The notes under the pieces: model-generated
Told to the model about the DNA's origin: nothing
What the model saw: the letters and a program-made list of their open reading frames with translations, nothing else
Databases searched by the model: none
Source: Amycolatopsis eburnea
GTDB taxonomy: Bacteria > Actinomycetota > Actinomycetes > Mycobacteriales > Pseudonocardiaceae
Length of the DNA: 64,000 bases
NCBI RefSeq assembly: GCF_003937945.1
Contig: NZ_RSEC01000060.1
Span: 1 to 64,000, forward strand
Direction of reading: 5' to 3'
In this document: piece by piece, positions 52,997 through 61,034 of the stretch
How the letters are laid out: every line of letters begins with the position of its first letter
How positions within the stretch are numbered: position 1 is the stretch's first letter
Position numbers and translations under genes: made by a program

Positions 52997-53908
52997 ATGG
53001 CCGCGCTGGCGCCGCTGAGCCGCGAAAGCATCCCGGCCTTCGACGCCCTGGTCGCCGGCGGCGTCACGGCCGACGTCCGCAAGGGCACCATCCGGATCGG
53101 GTTCACCGACGGTGAGGACACCACTGGCCTCGAACACGAATTCGCGGCCGCCCGCGACGCCGGCCAGCACGTCCCCTACCGGACGAGCACCGGTCACGAG
53201 CCCCCGTTTTCCGCCCGTGTCCAGCAAATCGTGCACCTGGACGGCCAGCGGTTCGTGGCACCGGGCCCATTTCTCGACGCGCTCGCCGGCTCCTTGCGCG
53301 AGCGAGGCGGCGAGATCGTCGAAGGCGCGCAGGTGCGATCGATCGGGTTCGGTCCCGGCGGCCTGCAGGTCGACACCTGGTCCGGAGCACCACACCGCGC
53401 CGACGCGGTGGTCCTGGCGACCGGAGCATGGCTGCCGGACCTGGCCCGCCGACTCGGCGTCCGTGCGCCGGTCCAGGCCGGGCGCGGCTACTCCTGCAGC
53501 ATCCCGCTGGCCAAGCCGATCACCGCGCCCGTGTACCTCCCCGGCGTCCGGGTCGCCATGACCCCCTACGGTGACCGCGTACGCGTCGCAGGAACCATGG
53601 AGATCGCCGACCGCGACACACCGTTCGACCACAGGCGCCTCGATGCGATCCTGCGTTCGATCCGCCCCCTGATCGACGGCGCCGACTGGACCGACGTACG
53701 CGACCACTGGGTCGGCGCCCGCCCCTTGACACCCGACGGCCTGCCACTCATCGGCCGGACAAAGCTCGAAGGTGTCCACGTGGCGGGCGGGCATGGCATG
53801 CGGGGAATCACCTTTGGGCCCGCGACAGGCAAACTCCTGGCTCGCCAGCTCATGACGGGCACCGACGCGCCCGACCTCGCCCCCTTCCACCCACTCCGGA
53901 CCGGCTGA
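52997..53908 (+). pseudogene. N-terminally truncated FAD-dependent DAO-type oxidoreductase
   Basis: An open frame of 304 codons with the middle and C-terminal parts of a glycine-oxidase/DadA-like enzyme: MAALAPLSRESIPAFDALVA, ADAVVLATGAWLPDLARRLG, PVQAGRGYSCSI, MTPYGDRVRVAGTMEIADRD, and the FAD-ribityl tail GLPLIGRTKLEGVHVAGGHG. The N-terminal dinucleotide loop (GxGxxG) that should precede it is missing. Upstream in-frame sequence is antisense to the phosphatase relic. Without the FAD-ADP site it cannot be a normal flavoenzyme, though the remaining frame is undamaged, so the truncation looks recent. Confidence 0.75.
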
Positions 53909-54053
53909 GCAACCGCCGGTGCGTTGCGGGGTCAGGCTGAGACAAGCATCCCGACAGGAGGTCAGCACGGGAGGATTGCGCCACGCGGTGGCTCGGGCGA
54001 CCCCGGGACGCTTCACTGCTCGAACCCGGTCCCACGAGCGGCTGGCACAGGAC

Positions 54054-55286
54054 TCAGGCGAGTTTAAAGCGTCCACCCAGCCATTCGGTGATTTCCGCAG
54101 CTGCCAGTTCGTTGCCGGTGGGCTCGCCTTCGCTGATAGCGGCTCCGAAGTGGAGACCGCGGACTTTGGCCGTGGTCAAGTCGGTGGCACCGAGAGCTTC
54201 GATCATGCGACGGGCATCCGCAGGGAAGGCGGCCTGATCACCGGTCAACTCGACGTACAACGTCGGTACTTCGACACCTGGCGCGCACCGGACGAAGTCG
54301 GCGTACGAGCTCAACCCGGACCACGTCGACAGCCAAGCCTCCGGGGTGGCCAGGCGGCCGAACCCGACCAAGCCGTAGTTGATCAGGTCGGGTCGTCTGC
54401 CGAACAGCGAGCCGTACGGGCGGTCGCTGGGGTCCAGCGTGAGGTCGACCGTGCGCGGGTCGGCGTCCGTGCGGAACACCGTCAAGATCCGCGGCGCCAG
54501 TGAGCGCCGCCGCTGCGTAGCGTCACCGCCGGCCTTGGCCACCGACCGTGCTTCGGCAGCGCGGACGACGTGGGCGCGCGCCACCGCGTCGATGCGTGCC
54601 ACGCGGTTGCGCTGCGCCATGCGGTAGCGCTCCAGGAACTCGGGTGCGTACCGGGAGTGCGCTGGGGGGTCCGCGAACCCGTTGGCCGGGCTGAACGGGT
54701 CGAGGTCCGGCACCACCGACAGCGGGTCCGTCTCGTCGGCCACCGAAGGGTCGATGCATGCCAGCAGCAGCTTGCCTTGACCGGGGTGCGGCGCAAGGAA
54801 GACGGCACCATCCGGCAGCGGCATCTCCGCGTCGGCCAGCCCGGTCGGCCGGCCACCGGGAGTCGTGCTGATGCGGTCGGCAGGTGCCAGTGCGGCTTGC
54901 TCGCAGTAGTACGCGAACAGCGTTCCACCGCCGGAATGGCCGAGGACCACAACCGCGTCGAAGTCACGAGAGCGCAGGAAGGCCTGCCCCGCGGCGACGT
55001 CGAGCAGCGCCTGTTCGTGCACGAGGTTCAGGTCGTTGTTGACCGAACGGGTGTGCTGAGTCCAGACCGCGGCTCCGGCGCGGAGCAACAGCGGGACGAG
55101 TGGATGGTGCGTCAGGTCCTGACGGGGGTGCATCAGGCACACCACCGTCCGCGCACCCGGCACCGTGGCCAGGACTCCGCGCACGGTCGCACCGTCCACA
55201 GTGGTCGACTCGTGCACGGACGTCACCGTCGAGGCGGGCCGATCGCCGGCGGCGAGGTAGCGGCCGGCGCCCAGGCGTTCACTCAT
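54054..55286 (-). CDS. Alpha/beta hydrolase
   Basis: A 410-residue alpha/beta-hydrolase-fold protein. The nucleophile elbow is VVVLGHSGGGTLFAYY (Ser118), preceded by the oxyanion-strand VVCLMHPRQD. A long insert (residues about 150-290) forms a cap, and the putative catalytic His is in KVRGLHFGAA near the C-terminus. No lid-family motif identifies the substrate. Start at MSERLGAG overlaps the stop of the 82-residue protein by four bases. Third gene of the VOC operon. Confidence 0.82.
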   Translation of the reverse strand: MSERLGAGRYLAAGDRPASTVTSVHESTTVDGATVRGVLATVPGARTVVCLMHPRQDLTHHPLVPLLLRAGAAVWTQHTRSVNNDLNLVHEQALLDVAAGQAFLRSRDFDAVVVLGHSGGGTLFAYYCEQAALAPADRISTTPGGRPTGLADAEMPLPDGAVFLAPHPGQGKLLLACIDPSVADETDPLSVVPDLDPFSPANGFADPPAHSRYAPEFLERYRMAQRNRVARIDAVARAHVVRAAEARSVAKAGGDATQRRRSLAPRILTVFRTDADPRTVDLTLDPSDRPYGSLFGRRPDLINYGLVGFGRLATPEAWLSTWSGLSSYADFVRCAPGVEVPTLYVELTGDQAAFPADARRMIEALGATDLTTAKVRGLHFGAAISEGEPTGNELAAAEITEWLGGRFKLA

Positions 55287-55531
55287 ACCGGCTCCACGCG
55301 CAGAGCGTCCTTGTCGTGCTGGGTGATCCGGCTGTCGCGGGCGACACCGCCGACGCACGAATACCAGACAGCGTGGCGGCAGCCCGTGGCACGGCGGTCG
55401 ACCACGATCGGTCCCGCGGCACTGATCTCGAAGTACGGCCCGATCCGGCCCACGGTCACCGAAGGATCCTCGGCGGCGATCTTCGCCACGGCCGTGTTCT
55501 CCGGGACGTCGAGGACGTACAGCTTCGTCAT
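55283..55531 (-). CDS. Small protein of unknown function (82 aa)
   Basis: An 82-residue protein beginning MTKLYVLDVPENTAVAKIA and ending ITQHDKDALRVEPV. It overlaps genes on both sides by four bases (ATGA), which argues that it is real. No domain is recognised. Two Cys residues (GCRHAVWYSC, ten apart) and a short beta-rich composition are the only notable traits. No signal peptide or membrane segment. It may be an accessory or assembly factor of the VOC or hydrolase enzyme. Confidence 0.72.
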   Translation of the reverse strand: MTKLYVLDVPENTAVAKIAAEDPSVTVGRIGPYFEISAAGPIVVDRRATGCRHAVWYSCVGGVARDSRITQHDKDALRVEPV

Positions 55532-56157
55532 CGCACGGGCTCCCAGTCCGCCGCGCGCTCGACGATCAGCTCTGCCTTGCGCGCCAAGAGTTTCCCGAAC
55601 GTCGGCTCCGGCTCGGCGACGACGTCGAGCAGCGCGTCGATGGTGAGGTTCGCGTCCAGGTCCTCCTGCGGGGTCACCGGCCGCATCGCGCGGGTGATCT
55701 CGACCATGTAGCCGTTCGGGTCGTGAGTGTAGATCGATTCGATGGTCTCGTGCTGGATCTGCATCTCGACCGGCCAGTCGCTCGCGTCGAGCCGGCGGCG
55801 GTACTCCAGCAGGTCTTCCTCGTTCTCGACGTGGATCGCCAGGTGGCGGGAGCGCACGAAGAACTCCGGGACGTCTTCGCCGAAGCGCGCGTAGACATCG
55901 CCCTTCGCACCGTCTGCGCCGGCGATCCCCGGAGTGGCGCCGAAATAGTAGAAGAACGCGATCCGGTCTTCGTTGCCGATGTCGAAGAAGAAGTGGATGA
56001 AGTCCGGGTGATCCTCCGGGCCCCAGCCCGCCGCGCAGATCGAGTGCACGACCGGGAACCCCAGCACGTCCCGGTAGAAGCGCACCGTGGCGGCGGGGTC
56101 GAAAGTCGGGAACGCGACGTGATCGACGCCCCGCACCCGGTGGTCCAGCTCGTTCAT
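55528..56157 (-). CDS. VOC-family protein (extradiol dioxygenase/glyoxalase fold)
   Basis: A 209-residue VOC protein. VRGVDHVAFPTFDPAATVRF starts the first module with a metal-type His; HPDFIHFFFDIGNEDRIAFF, SRHLAIHVENEEDLLEYRRR and YTHDPNGYMVEITRAMRP complete it, with the closing Glu in YMVEI. This arrangement of His and Glu residues fits a metal-dependent enzyme. GGAGG seven bases before ATG fixes the start. First gene of a three-gene operon behind the palindromic promoter at 56187-56225. It could be ring-cleaving or an isomerase. Confidence 0.85.
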   Translation of the reverse strand: MNELDHRVRGVDHVAFPTFDPAATVRFYRDVLGFPVVHSICAAGWGPEDHPDFIHFFFDIGNEDRIAFFYYFGATPGIAGADGAKGDVYARFGEDVPEFFVRSRHLAIHVENEEDLLEYRRRLDASDWPVEMQIQHETIESIYTHDPNGYMVEITRAMRPVTPQEDLDANLTIDALLDVVAEPEPTFGKLLARKAELIVERAADWEPVR

Positions 56158-56186
56158 GACATACCTCCGCTTCGTTCGTCGGTTCC

Positions 56187-56225
56187 AACGTACGCGCGAA
56201 TCGACGGACGAGTCAATATATTGAC
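56187..56225 (-). promoter_or_regulatory. Promoter with perfect palindrome, VOC operon
   Basis: On the minus strand: -35 TTGACT (56211-56216), 18-bp spacer, -10 TACGTT (56187-56192). The 14-base perfect palindrome GTCAATATATTGAC (56212-56225) covers the -35. It is AT-rich against the local GC-rich background. The likely binder is the TetR protein encoded next upstream. Confidence 0.65.
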
Positions 56226-56300
56226 GACTATGCCGATTGCCACTGCGGGCACGCGAAACGGCCCCTCCGGCGGGTGGCGAAGAGGCCGTGACGAGGCGGT

Positions 56301-57017
56301 TCAGACGTCCAGGATGCGTTCCAGGTGGTCGAGGTCCTGGCGCAGCATCTTCAACGCCGCTGCCGGGCCTTCCCCGTCGAGGACGTGCTGGTCGGCCCGC
56401 CGTAGGGCGCCGACGGCCATGTCGGCCAGCTGCTCGACGACGCCTTCCGCGGTGTCCCGGCCGCCGGGGTGGAACCACCAGGCCACCCAGTTGCACATGC
56501 CGAGCACGCCGAGCGCGGCGACGCGGGCGTCGAGCGGGCGGAAGCGGCCGGCGCGCACGCCGTCTTCGACGACGCCGGCGATGGTCGTGAGCACCGCGCG
56601 GCGGCCCTCGTCGTAGGCCTCGGTCAGCTCCGCGGGCAGCTCCGCCTCCGAGCGGATGAGCAGCCGGAACCGCTCCGGCTGCCGGACCCGCCGTCCGACG
56701 ATGATCTCCACGATCCCGCGCAGCTTCCGCTCCGGGTCGAGCTCGTCGTGCGCGACCAGCTCGGTGAGTTCCTCCAGGGGGCCGTTGGTGACCTCGGTGA
56801 CGAGCTTGGCCAAGAGCTCTTCCTTGCTCTTGACGTAGTAGTAGAGCGCGGGCCGGGTGATGCCCATGGCGTCGGCGATGTCCTGCAGGCTGGTGCCGGC
56901 GAACCCGCGCTCGGCGAACAGCCGGGTGGCGTGTTCGTAGAGTTCGTTCTCCACCAGCTCCCGGCGCGAGGTGCTCGCCTTTTCGCGGGACCCGCCCCGC
57001 GGTGTGGTACCGCTCAT
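56301..57017 (-). CDS. TetR/AcrR family regulator
   Basis: A 238-residue TetR protein. HTH near residues 20-65: ELYEHATRLFAERGFAGTSL, then QDIADAMGITRPALYYYVKSKEELL. Ligand domain with MCNWVAWWFHPGG, a tryptophan-rich stretch common in KstR/FadR-like regulators of CoA-ester catabolism. It is the last gene of the monooxygenase/ligase/isomerase operon (ATGA overlap with the isomerase) and precedes the palindromic VOC promoter by about 75 bp, so it probably controls that operon and its own. An acyl-CoA effector is plausible but not shown. Confidence 0.9.
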   Translation of the reverse strand: MSGTTPRGGSREKASTSRRELVENELYEHATRLFAERGFAGTSLQDIADAMGITRPALYYYVKSKEELLAKLVTEVTNGPLEELTELVAHDELDPERKLRGIVEIIVGRRVRQPERFRLLIRSEAELPAELTEAYDEGRRAVLTTIAGVVEDGVRAGRFRPLDARVAALGVLGMCNWVAWWFHPGGRDTAEGVVEQLADMAVGALRRADQHVLDGEGPAAALKMLRQDLDHLERILDV

Positions 57018-57763
57018 CCTTGCGATGGTAGAGGTGCCGCGAGCAGCCGTCCGGCTCCCGCCAGCCGTGGCGCCAGGTTCAACCGGCGCAGCAGGGCGTA
57101 CGCGCCCGCGGTGGCCGCGGACAGCACGGGCAGGCCGAACTCGGTCTCGGCGGGCTCGATCAGGCTCAGCGACGGCATCTGCACGCAGGCGGAGATGACC
57201 AGGGCGTCGGCTTGGGAGAGGTCCAGGCCCCGGGCGGCGGCCAGTACGCGGTCGCCCGGGATGCAGCCGACCTCGGTGTTGTCCCCGACCTCCAGGGCGG
57301 CCCAGTCGACGACGTCAAACCCCTCCGCGCGCAGGTAGGCGACCACCTCTTCGGCCAGCGGCCGCAGGTAGGGCGTGACCAGGGCGATGCGCCGGGCGCC
57401 GAGCGCGCGCAACCCTTCGACGAGCGCCCCGGCGCTGGAGAGCACGGCCGGGTGCGCCGGGCGGGCGGCCAGCTGCCCGGTGATGGCCTTCTCGGTGCGT
57501 TCGTGTTCACCCGGGCCCTGCGCCATCACCGCGACGAGGCACGCGTAGAGCAGCGCGTCGACGCCGGCGTCGGCCAGTTCGTCGACACAGCGTTCGCGTT
57601 GCGCGTTCATCGCGCGCAGCTCCTCGGGTGACACGTTGTGCATGCGCATCCGGCTGGAGTGGAAGGAAAACGCTTCGGTGTGCCGCGCGAGCAGCGCGGG
57701 GATCTCCGTCTCCACGGTGACGTTCGAGCTGGGGACGACGAGGCCGATCCGGTGCGGGGTCAC
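57014..57763 (-). CDS. Maleate cis-trans isomerase-like (Asp/Glu racemase superfamily)
   Basis: A 249-residue protein of the maleate isomerase/arylmalonate decarboxylase group. The two catalytic cysteines are in ALLYACLVAVM (C75) and VISACVQMPS (C193), matching the C76/C194 pair known for Nocardia maleate isomerase; IGLVVPSSNVTVETE is the usual N-terminal substrate loop. It would convert maleate to fumarate, a late step of gentisate or nicotinate-type pathways. GTG start overlaps the ligase stop (GTGA). Arylmalonate decarboxylase has only one of these Cys, so isomerase is preferred. Confidence 0.82.
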   Translation of the reverse strand: MTPHRIGLVVPSSNVTVETEIPALLARHTEAFSFHSSRMRMHNVSPEELRAMNAQRERCVDELADAGVDALLYACLVAVMAQGPGEHERTEKAITGQLAARPAHPAVLSSAGALVEGLRALGARRIALVTPYLRPLAEEVVAYLRAEGFDVVDWAALEVGDNTEVGCIPGDRVLAAARGLDLSQADALVISACVQMPSLSLIEPAETEFGLPVLSAATAGAYALLRRLNLAPRLAGAGRLLAAPLPSQG

Positions 57764-59412
57764 GGGGTTTCTCCTTGTTCGGTGGCGAGCTTCGCGGCGA
57801 TCTCCGCCTGCAGGCGCTTCTTGTCCAGCTTCCCGACGAGAGTGCGGGGGATTTCGGCGACGACTTCGACGCGTTCGGGCCACTTGAACTTCGCCACCCC
57901 CAGCTCGGCGAAGTGCCGCCGGACCTCGGGCAGGTCGAGCGGACCACCGGTGACGAACGCGCAGGTGCGCTCGCCCAGCCGTGGGTCGGGCATGGCCACC
58001 ACGGCCGCCCCGGTGACCCGCGGATGGCGCAGCAGGAGCAGTTCGACCTCTTCAGCGTTGACCTTCTCGCCGCCGCGGTTGATGACGTCCTTGATCCGGC
58101 CTTCGATGACCACGTACCGCCGGTCTTCGATGACTCGCACCGAAGCGAGGTCTCCGGTGCGGTAGAAGCCGTCGGTGGTGAACGCGCGCGCGTTGTGCTC
58201 GGCGGCGTCGAAGTAGCCGCGCAAGGTGTAGGGGCCGCGGCAGCACAGCTCCCCGACTTCGCCGTCCGGGACTTCTTCCTCGGTGCCCGGTTCCAGAACG
58301 CGGAATTCGTCCAGTTCGGACAGTGGCGTGCCGACGGTCGTGGCGCGTGCGAGCCGCGGCGCGCCGGGCCGGGTGGTGAGGAACAGGCCTTCGCCCATGC
58401 CGAACAGCTGCGCCGACCACAGCCCGCGCCGCTCGAGGTCGTCGAACAACGCGGGCGGCACCTTGGAGCCGGACAGCACGACCTGCGTCAGCGCGGCGGC
58501 CGCCGCGGCGAACCCGGGGTGACGGATGGCCTGGAAGTGGCCGTGGCCGAGCAGCACGTGCGTGGCCGCTTCGCGAGCGAGCAACGGCAGGGACTCGTCC
58601 AGGTCGGCGGTGCCGAGCACCAGGCACGCCCCGACGCTGTGGGCGCCGTGCAGCGCGCAGACGATCCCGGCGTTGTGCACGATCGGGATGAGGTGGGCGA
58701 CCCGCGTCGCGGCGTCCCAGCCCCACGATTCCGCGTAGGCGAGGGCGTTGTACCAGTATTCGGCGTGCAGCCGCGGGATCACCTTCGGCGCGCCGGTGGT
58801 GCCACCGGAGAGCTGGAACACCGCGACGTCGTCCGGGTCGATCCCAGCCTGGATCTCCTCGACGGTCTTGCGCGCGGCGCCGGCGTCGAGGTCCTGGCCG
58901 AGAGCGTCGACAGAGATCCCGCGCGGGTCGTCACCGAGGACCAGCACGTGCCGCACCGTGGGGTGCTCGCGCGCCTCCTCGACGGCGAAGCCGACGAGGT
59001 CGAACCCGCGCAAGCCGGCCTCCACCAGGTGCACGGCGGCCCCGGTCCGGCGGCCCACCTCGCCGATCTCGTGCCCACGGTGCGCTGCGAGGGTGCAGAC
59101 GGGTACCAGGCCCGCCTTCAGCACGCCGTACCAGGCAAGGACCGTGCCGAGCCGGTTGGTGACCTGGAAGAGCACGGGATCGCCGGGCGCGAGGCCGAGT
59201 CCGGCCAGCCCCGCGGCCAGCAGGTCGGTGCGCTCGTCGAGTTCGCGGAAGGTGAGCCGGCCGTCGAGCGCGACGACGGCGTCGCGGCCCGGATGGGCCA
59301 GGGCGATCTCGTGCAGCTGCTCGGCGATCGTGCGGGTGCCCCAGAGCCCGCCGTCCCGGTACGCGCGCACGACGTCGGCCGGATAGGCGACGACCTTGCC
59401 ACCCCAGCTCAT
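57760..59412 (-). CDS. Aryl-acid AMP ligase/acyl-CoA synthetase (salicylyl/2,3-DHB-AMP-ligase type)
   Basis: A 550-residue ANL ligase. Phosphate loop VAVFQLSGGTTGAPKVIPRL (about residues 185-204), NRLGTVLAWYGVLKAGLVPV, and C-terminal GRIKDVINRGGEKVNAEEVE with catalytic Lys in LVGKLDKKRL. The start (MSWGGKVVAYPADVVRAYRD) and SGGTTGxPKxIPR loop are those of DhbE/EntE and SdgA-like aryl-acid ligases, rather than fatty-acyl ligases. It overlaps the flavin monooxygenase upstream by ATGA, as in salicylyl-CoA systems. An aryl carboxylate is the likely substrate. Confidence 0.88.
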   Translation of the reverse strand: MSWGGKVVAYPADVVRAYRDGGLWGTRTIAEQLHEIALAHPGRDAVVALDGRLTFRELDERTDLLAAGLAGLGLAPGDPVLFQVTNRLGTVLAWYGVLKAGLVPVCTLAAHRGHEIGEVGRRTGAAVHLVEAGLRGFDLVGFAVEEAREHPTVRHVLVLGDDPRGISVDALGQDLDAGAARKTVEEIQAGIDPDDVAVFQLSGGTTGAPKVIPRLHAEYWYNALAYAESWGWDAATRVAHLIPIVHNAGIVCALHGAHSVGACLVLGTADLDESLPLLAREAATHVLLGHGHFQAIRHPGFAAAAAALTQVVLSGSKVPPALFDDLERRGLWSAQLFGMGEGLFLTTRPGAPRLARATTVGTPLSELDEFRVLEPGTEEEVPDGEVGELCCRGPYTLRGYFDAAEHNARAFTTDGFYRTGDLASVRVIEDRRYVVIEGRIKDVINRGGEKVNAEEVELLLLRHPRVTGAAVVAMPDPRLGERTCAFVTGGPLDLPEVRRHFAELGVAKFKWPERVEVVAEIPRTLVGKLDKKRLQAEIAAKLATEQGETP

Positions 59413-60884
59413 GCGGTCTCCTCGATCAGGTCGGCACGGGCGCTGACCAGGCCGGCGGCCAGGTCCTCCCGCAGGGCCGCGGGGCCCGCCACCAGGATGA
59501 CTCCGCCAGCTTCGAGCCGGACGCGCTCGGCGAGGTCCAGCCGGGTGAGCACGGCGCCGCGGTCACCCGGCCCCGTGAACCTGAACCCGGGGGCGCCTTG
59601 CTCACGGGCCTCCCGAGCCCGGGCGACCACCGCGTCGCCGGTTTCGTCCCAGGGGTCGGTGACGACGTCGTCGATCGTGACGAGGTCTTCGGGTGGCGCG
59701 GCCGGCTGGTCGAGGACCCAGTCGACGAGCCCATCGGCGGGTGGCGGCGTCCCGGCGTACTGGGTGAGGGCGGCGCTGACCACGTCCGGGCTGGTGGCGG
59801 CGAACCGTTCCAGGGGGACGTTCCCGGCGCGGGTCATGTAGGCGACCATCAGCCGCTCGACCGGCAAGTGCATGCGAGACGGGAAGGATTCCCACCACAA
59901 CCGGCTGCGGCGGGCCAGCTCCTGCAGCCGTTCGACGGCGGGACGGCGGGCCGCCTCGTAGGCGGCGAAGGCGCTCGGGCGGTCGCCGGTGGCCCGCAGC
60001 GCTTCGACCAGGCCGATCGCGTCTTCCATGGCCAGCTTCGTGCCGGAGCCGATGGAGAAGTGCGCGGTGTGCGCGGCGTCGCCGAGCAGCACCGTCTTCC
60101 CCGCCGACCACCGTTCACAGTGGACGGTCCGGAACCGCGACCAGCGCGTGCGGTTGCCGATCAGCCGGTGACCCCGCAGTTGCTCGGCGAACGCGTCCGC
60201 CAGGTACTGCAGGGACACTTCGTCCGAGTCCGTGTCGCCGGGTGTGACGTCGAAACCGGCGCGGCGCCAGGTGTCCTCGTCGGTCTCGATGAGGAAGGTG
60301 CTGTGCCCGGTGCCGTACGGGTAGGCATGTGTCACGAAGACACCGTGCTCCGTGCGCACCGGCGCGAACACGGCGTCGTCCAGCGCGAATTCGGCTCCGC
60401 ACCAGAGGTACAGGCCCCGTCCTGGCTCGATCCGCGCTCCGAACGGGCCCTGCTCGCGGGTGGCGCTGCCGACGCCGTCGGCGGCGACGACGAGGTCGGC
60501 GTCGAGCTCGGCGGCCGACCGCCGGGCGCCGAAGTTCAGGATCACTCCGGCCTTCTCGGCGTGGCGCTGCAGGATCGCGAGCAGCTCGGTGCGGGCGACC
60601 CCGATCAGCCGGTCGTTGCGGACCCGGGCCACGTGCCCGCCGACCCGCAGGGTCATGTCGTGGCGGCGGCCCGCGGCGACCAGGTCCCGCAGGGTGTCGG
60701 GGTCGGCCGCCGCCAGCTTGCGCTGGGTTCCCGCGGCCAGCCCGACCCCGAACCCGAAGGTGGTGTTCGGCTCGCCCTGCTCGTGCACGGCGACCTCGCA
60801 GGACGGAAACGCGAGCTTGAACAGACGCGCGGCGTAGAGCCCTCCGGGCCCGCCGCCCAGTACCGCGACCCGGCGTGGCTGCAT
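59409..60884 (-). CDS. FAD monooxygenase, salicylyl-CoA 5-hydroxylase/anthraniloyl-CoA monooxygenase type
   Basis: A 491-residue group A flavoprotein hydroxylase. FAD loop VAVLGGGPGGLYAARLFKLA (residues about 6-25), VAADGVGSATRE (DG motif), and GKTVLLGDAAHTAHFSIGSG followed by TKLAMEDAI. The last is characteristic of salicylyl-CoA/aminobenzoyl-CoA hydroxylases (GSGTKLAMEDA). It lacks the C-terminal old-yellow-enzyme domain of the bifunctional forms. GGGAGG five to six bases before ATG (MQPRRVAVL). Adjacent aryl ligase supports a CoA-thioester substrate; exact ring position is not readable. Confidence 0.88.
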   Translation of the reverse strand: MQPRRVAVLGGGPGGLYAARLFKLAFPSCEVAVHEQGEPNTTFGFGVGLAAGTQRKLAAADPDTLRDLVAAGRRHDMTLRVGGHVARVRNDRLIGVARTELLAILQRHAEKAGVILNFGARRSAAELDADLVVAADGVGSATREQGPFGARIEPGRGLYLWCGAEFALDDAVFAPVRTEHGVFVTHAYPYGTGHSTFLIETDEDTWRRAGFDVTPGDTDSDEVSLQYLADAFAEQLRGHRLIGNRTRWSRFRTVHCERWSAGKTVLLGDAAHTAHFSIGSGTKLAMEDAIGLVEALRATGDRPSAFAAYEAARRPAVERLQELARRSRLWWESFPSRMHLPVERLMVAYMTRAGNVPLERFAATSPDVVSAALTQYAGTPPPADGLVDWVLDQPAAPPEDLVTIDDVVTDPWDETGDAVVARAREAREQGAPGFRFTGPGDRGAVLTRLDLAERVRLEAGGVILVAGPAALREDLAAGLVSARADLIEETA

Positions 60885-60909
60885 CCCGACCTCCCGTGTT
60901 AACGACATA

Positions 60910-60945
60910 GTCGAGTATTTGACGCCAACGACCACTCGTCGTCAA
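60910..60945 (-). promoter_or_regulatory. Promoter of the monooxygenase operon with imperfect operator
   Basis: On the minus strand: -35 TTGACG (60940-60945), 17-bp spacer, -10 TCAAAT (60917-60922). GTCGAGTATTTGAC (60910-60923, plus strand) overlaps the -10 and resembles GTCAATATATTGAC; both sites adjoin the octamer CATAGTCG. An imperfect copy of the same operator is possible. Confidence 0.5.
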
Positions 60946-60961
60946 CCCCGACCGATCCGGG

Positions 60962-60991
60962 TTGACTCTTGTCACATGCGTTGAATAGTCT
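60962..60991 (+). promoter_or_regulatory. Promoter of the second hydantoinase-type operon
   Basis: -35 TTGACT (60962-60967), 18-bp spacer, -10 TAGTCT (60986-60991). The expected start lies about 37 bases before the hyuA-like ATG, which has AAAGGAG nine bases upstream. Divergent from the monooxygenase promoter by about 20 bp. Confidence 0.6.
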
Positions 60992-61034
60992 ACGGCACAG
61001 TTAGCAGTTCTTCCCGCGCAAAGGAGCGTGAGTC

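Noticed and set aside
53909-54053. Terminator between the convergent DAO fragment and hydrolase
   Set aside because: Only a five-base stem (GCAAC/GTTGC) with a nine-base loop can be drawn; too weak to list.
52454-54076. A 540-codon open frame on the minus strand
   Set aside because: Most of it is antisense to the truncated DAO gene; only the part below about 52985 is homologous to anything (the SpoIIE phosphatase relic).
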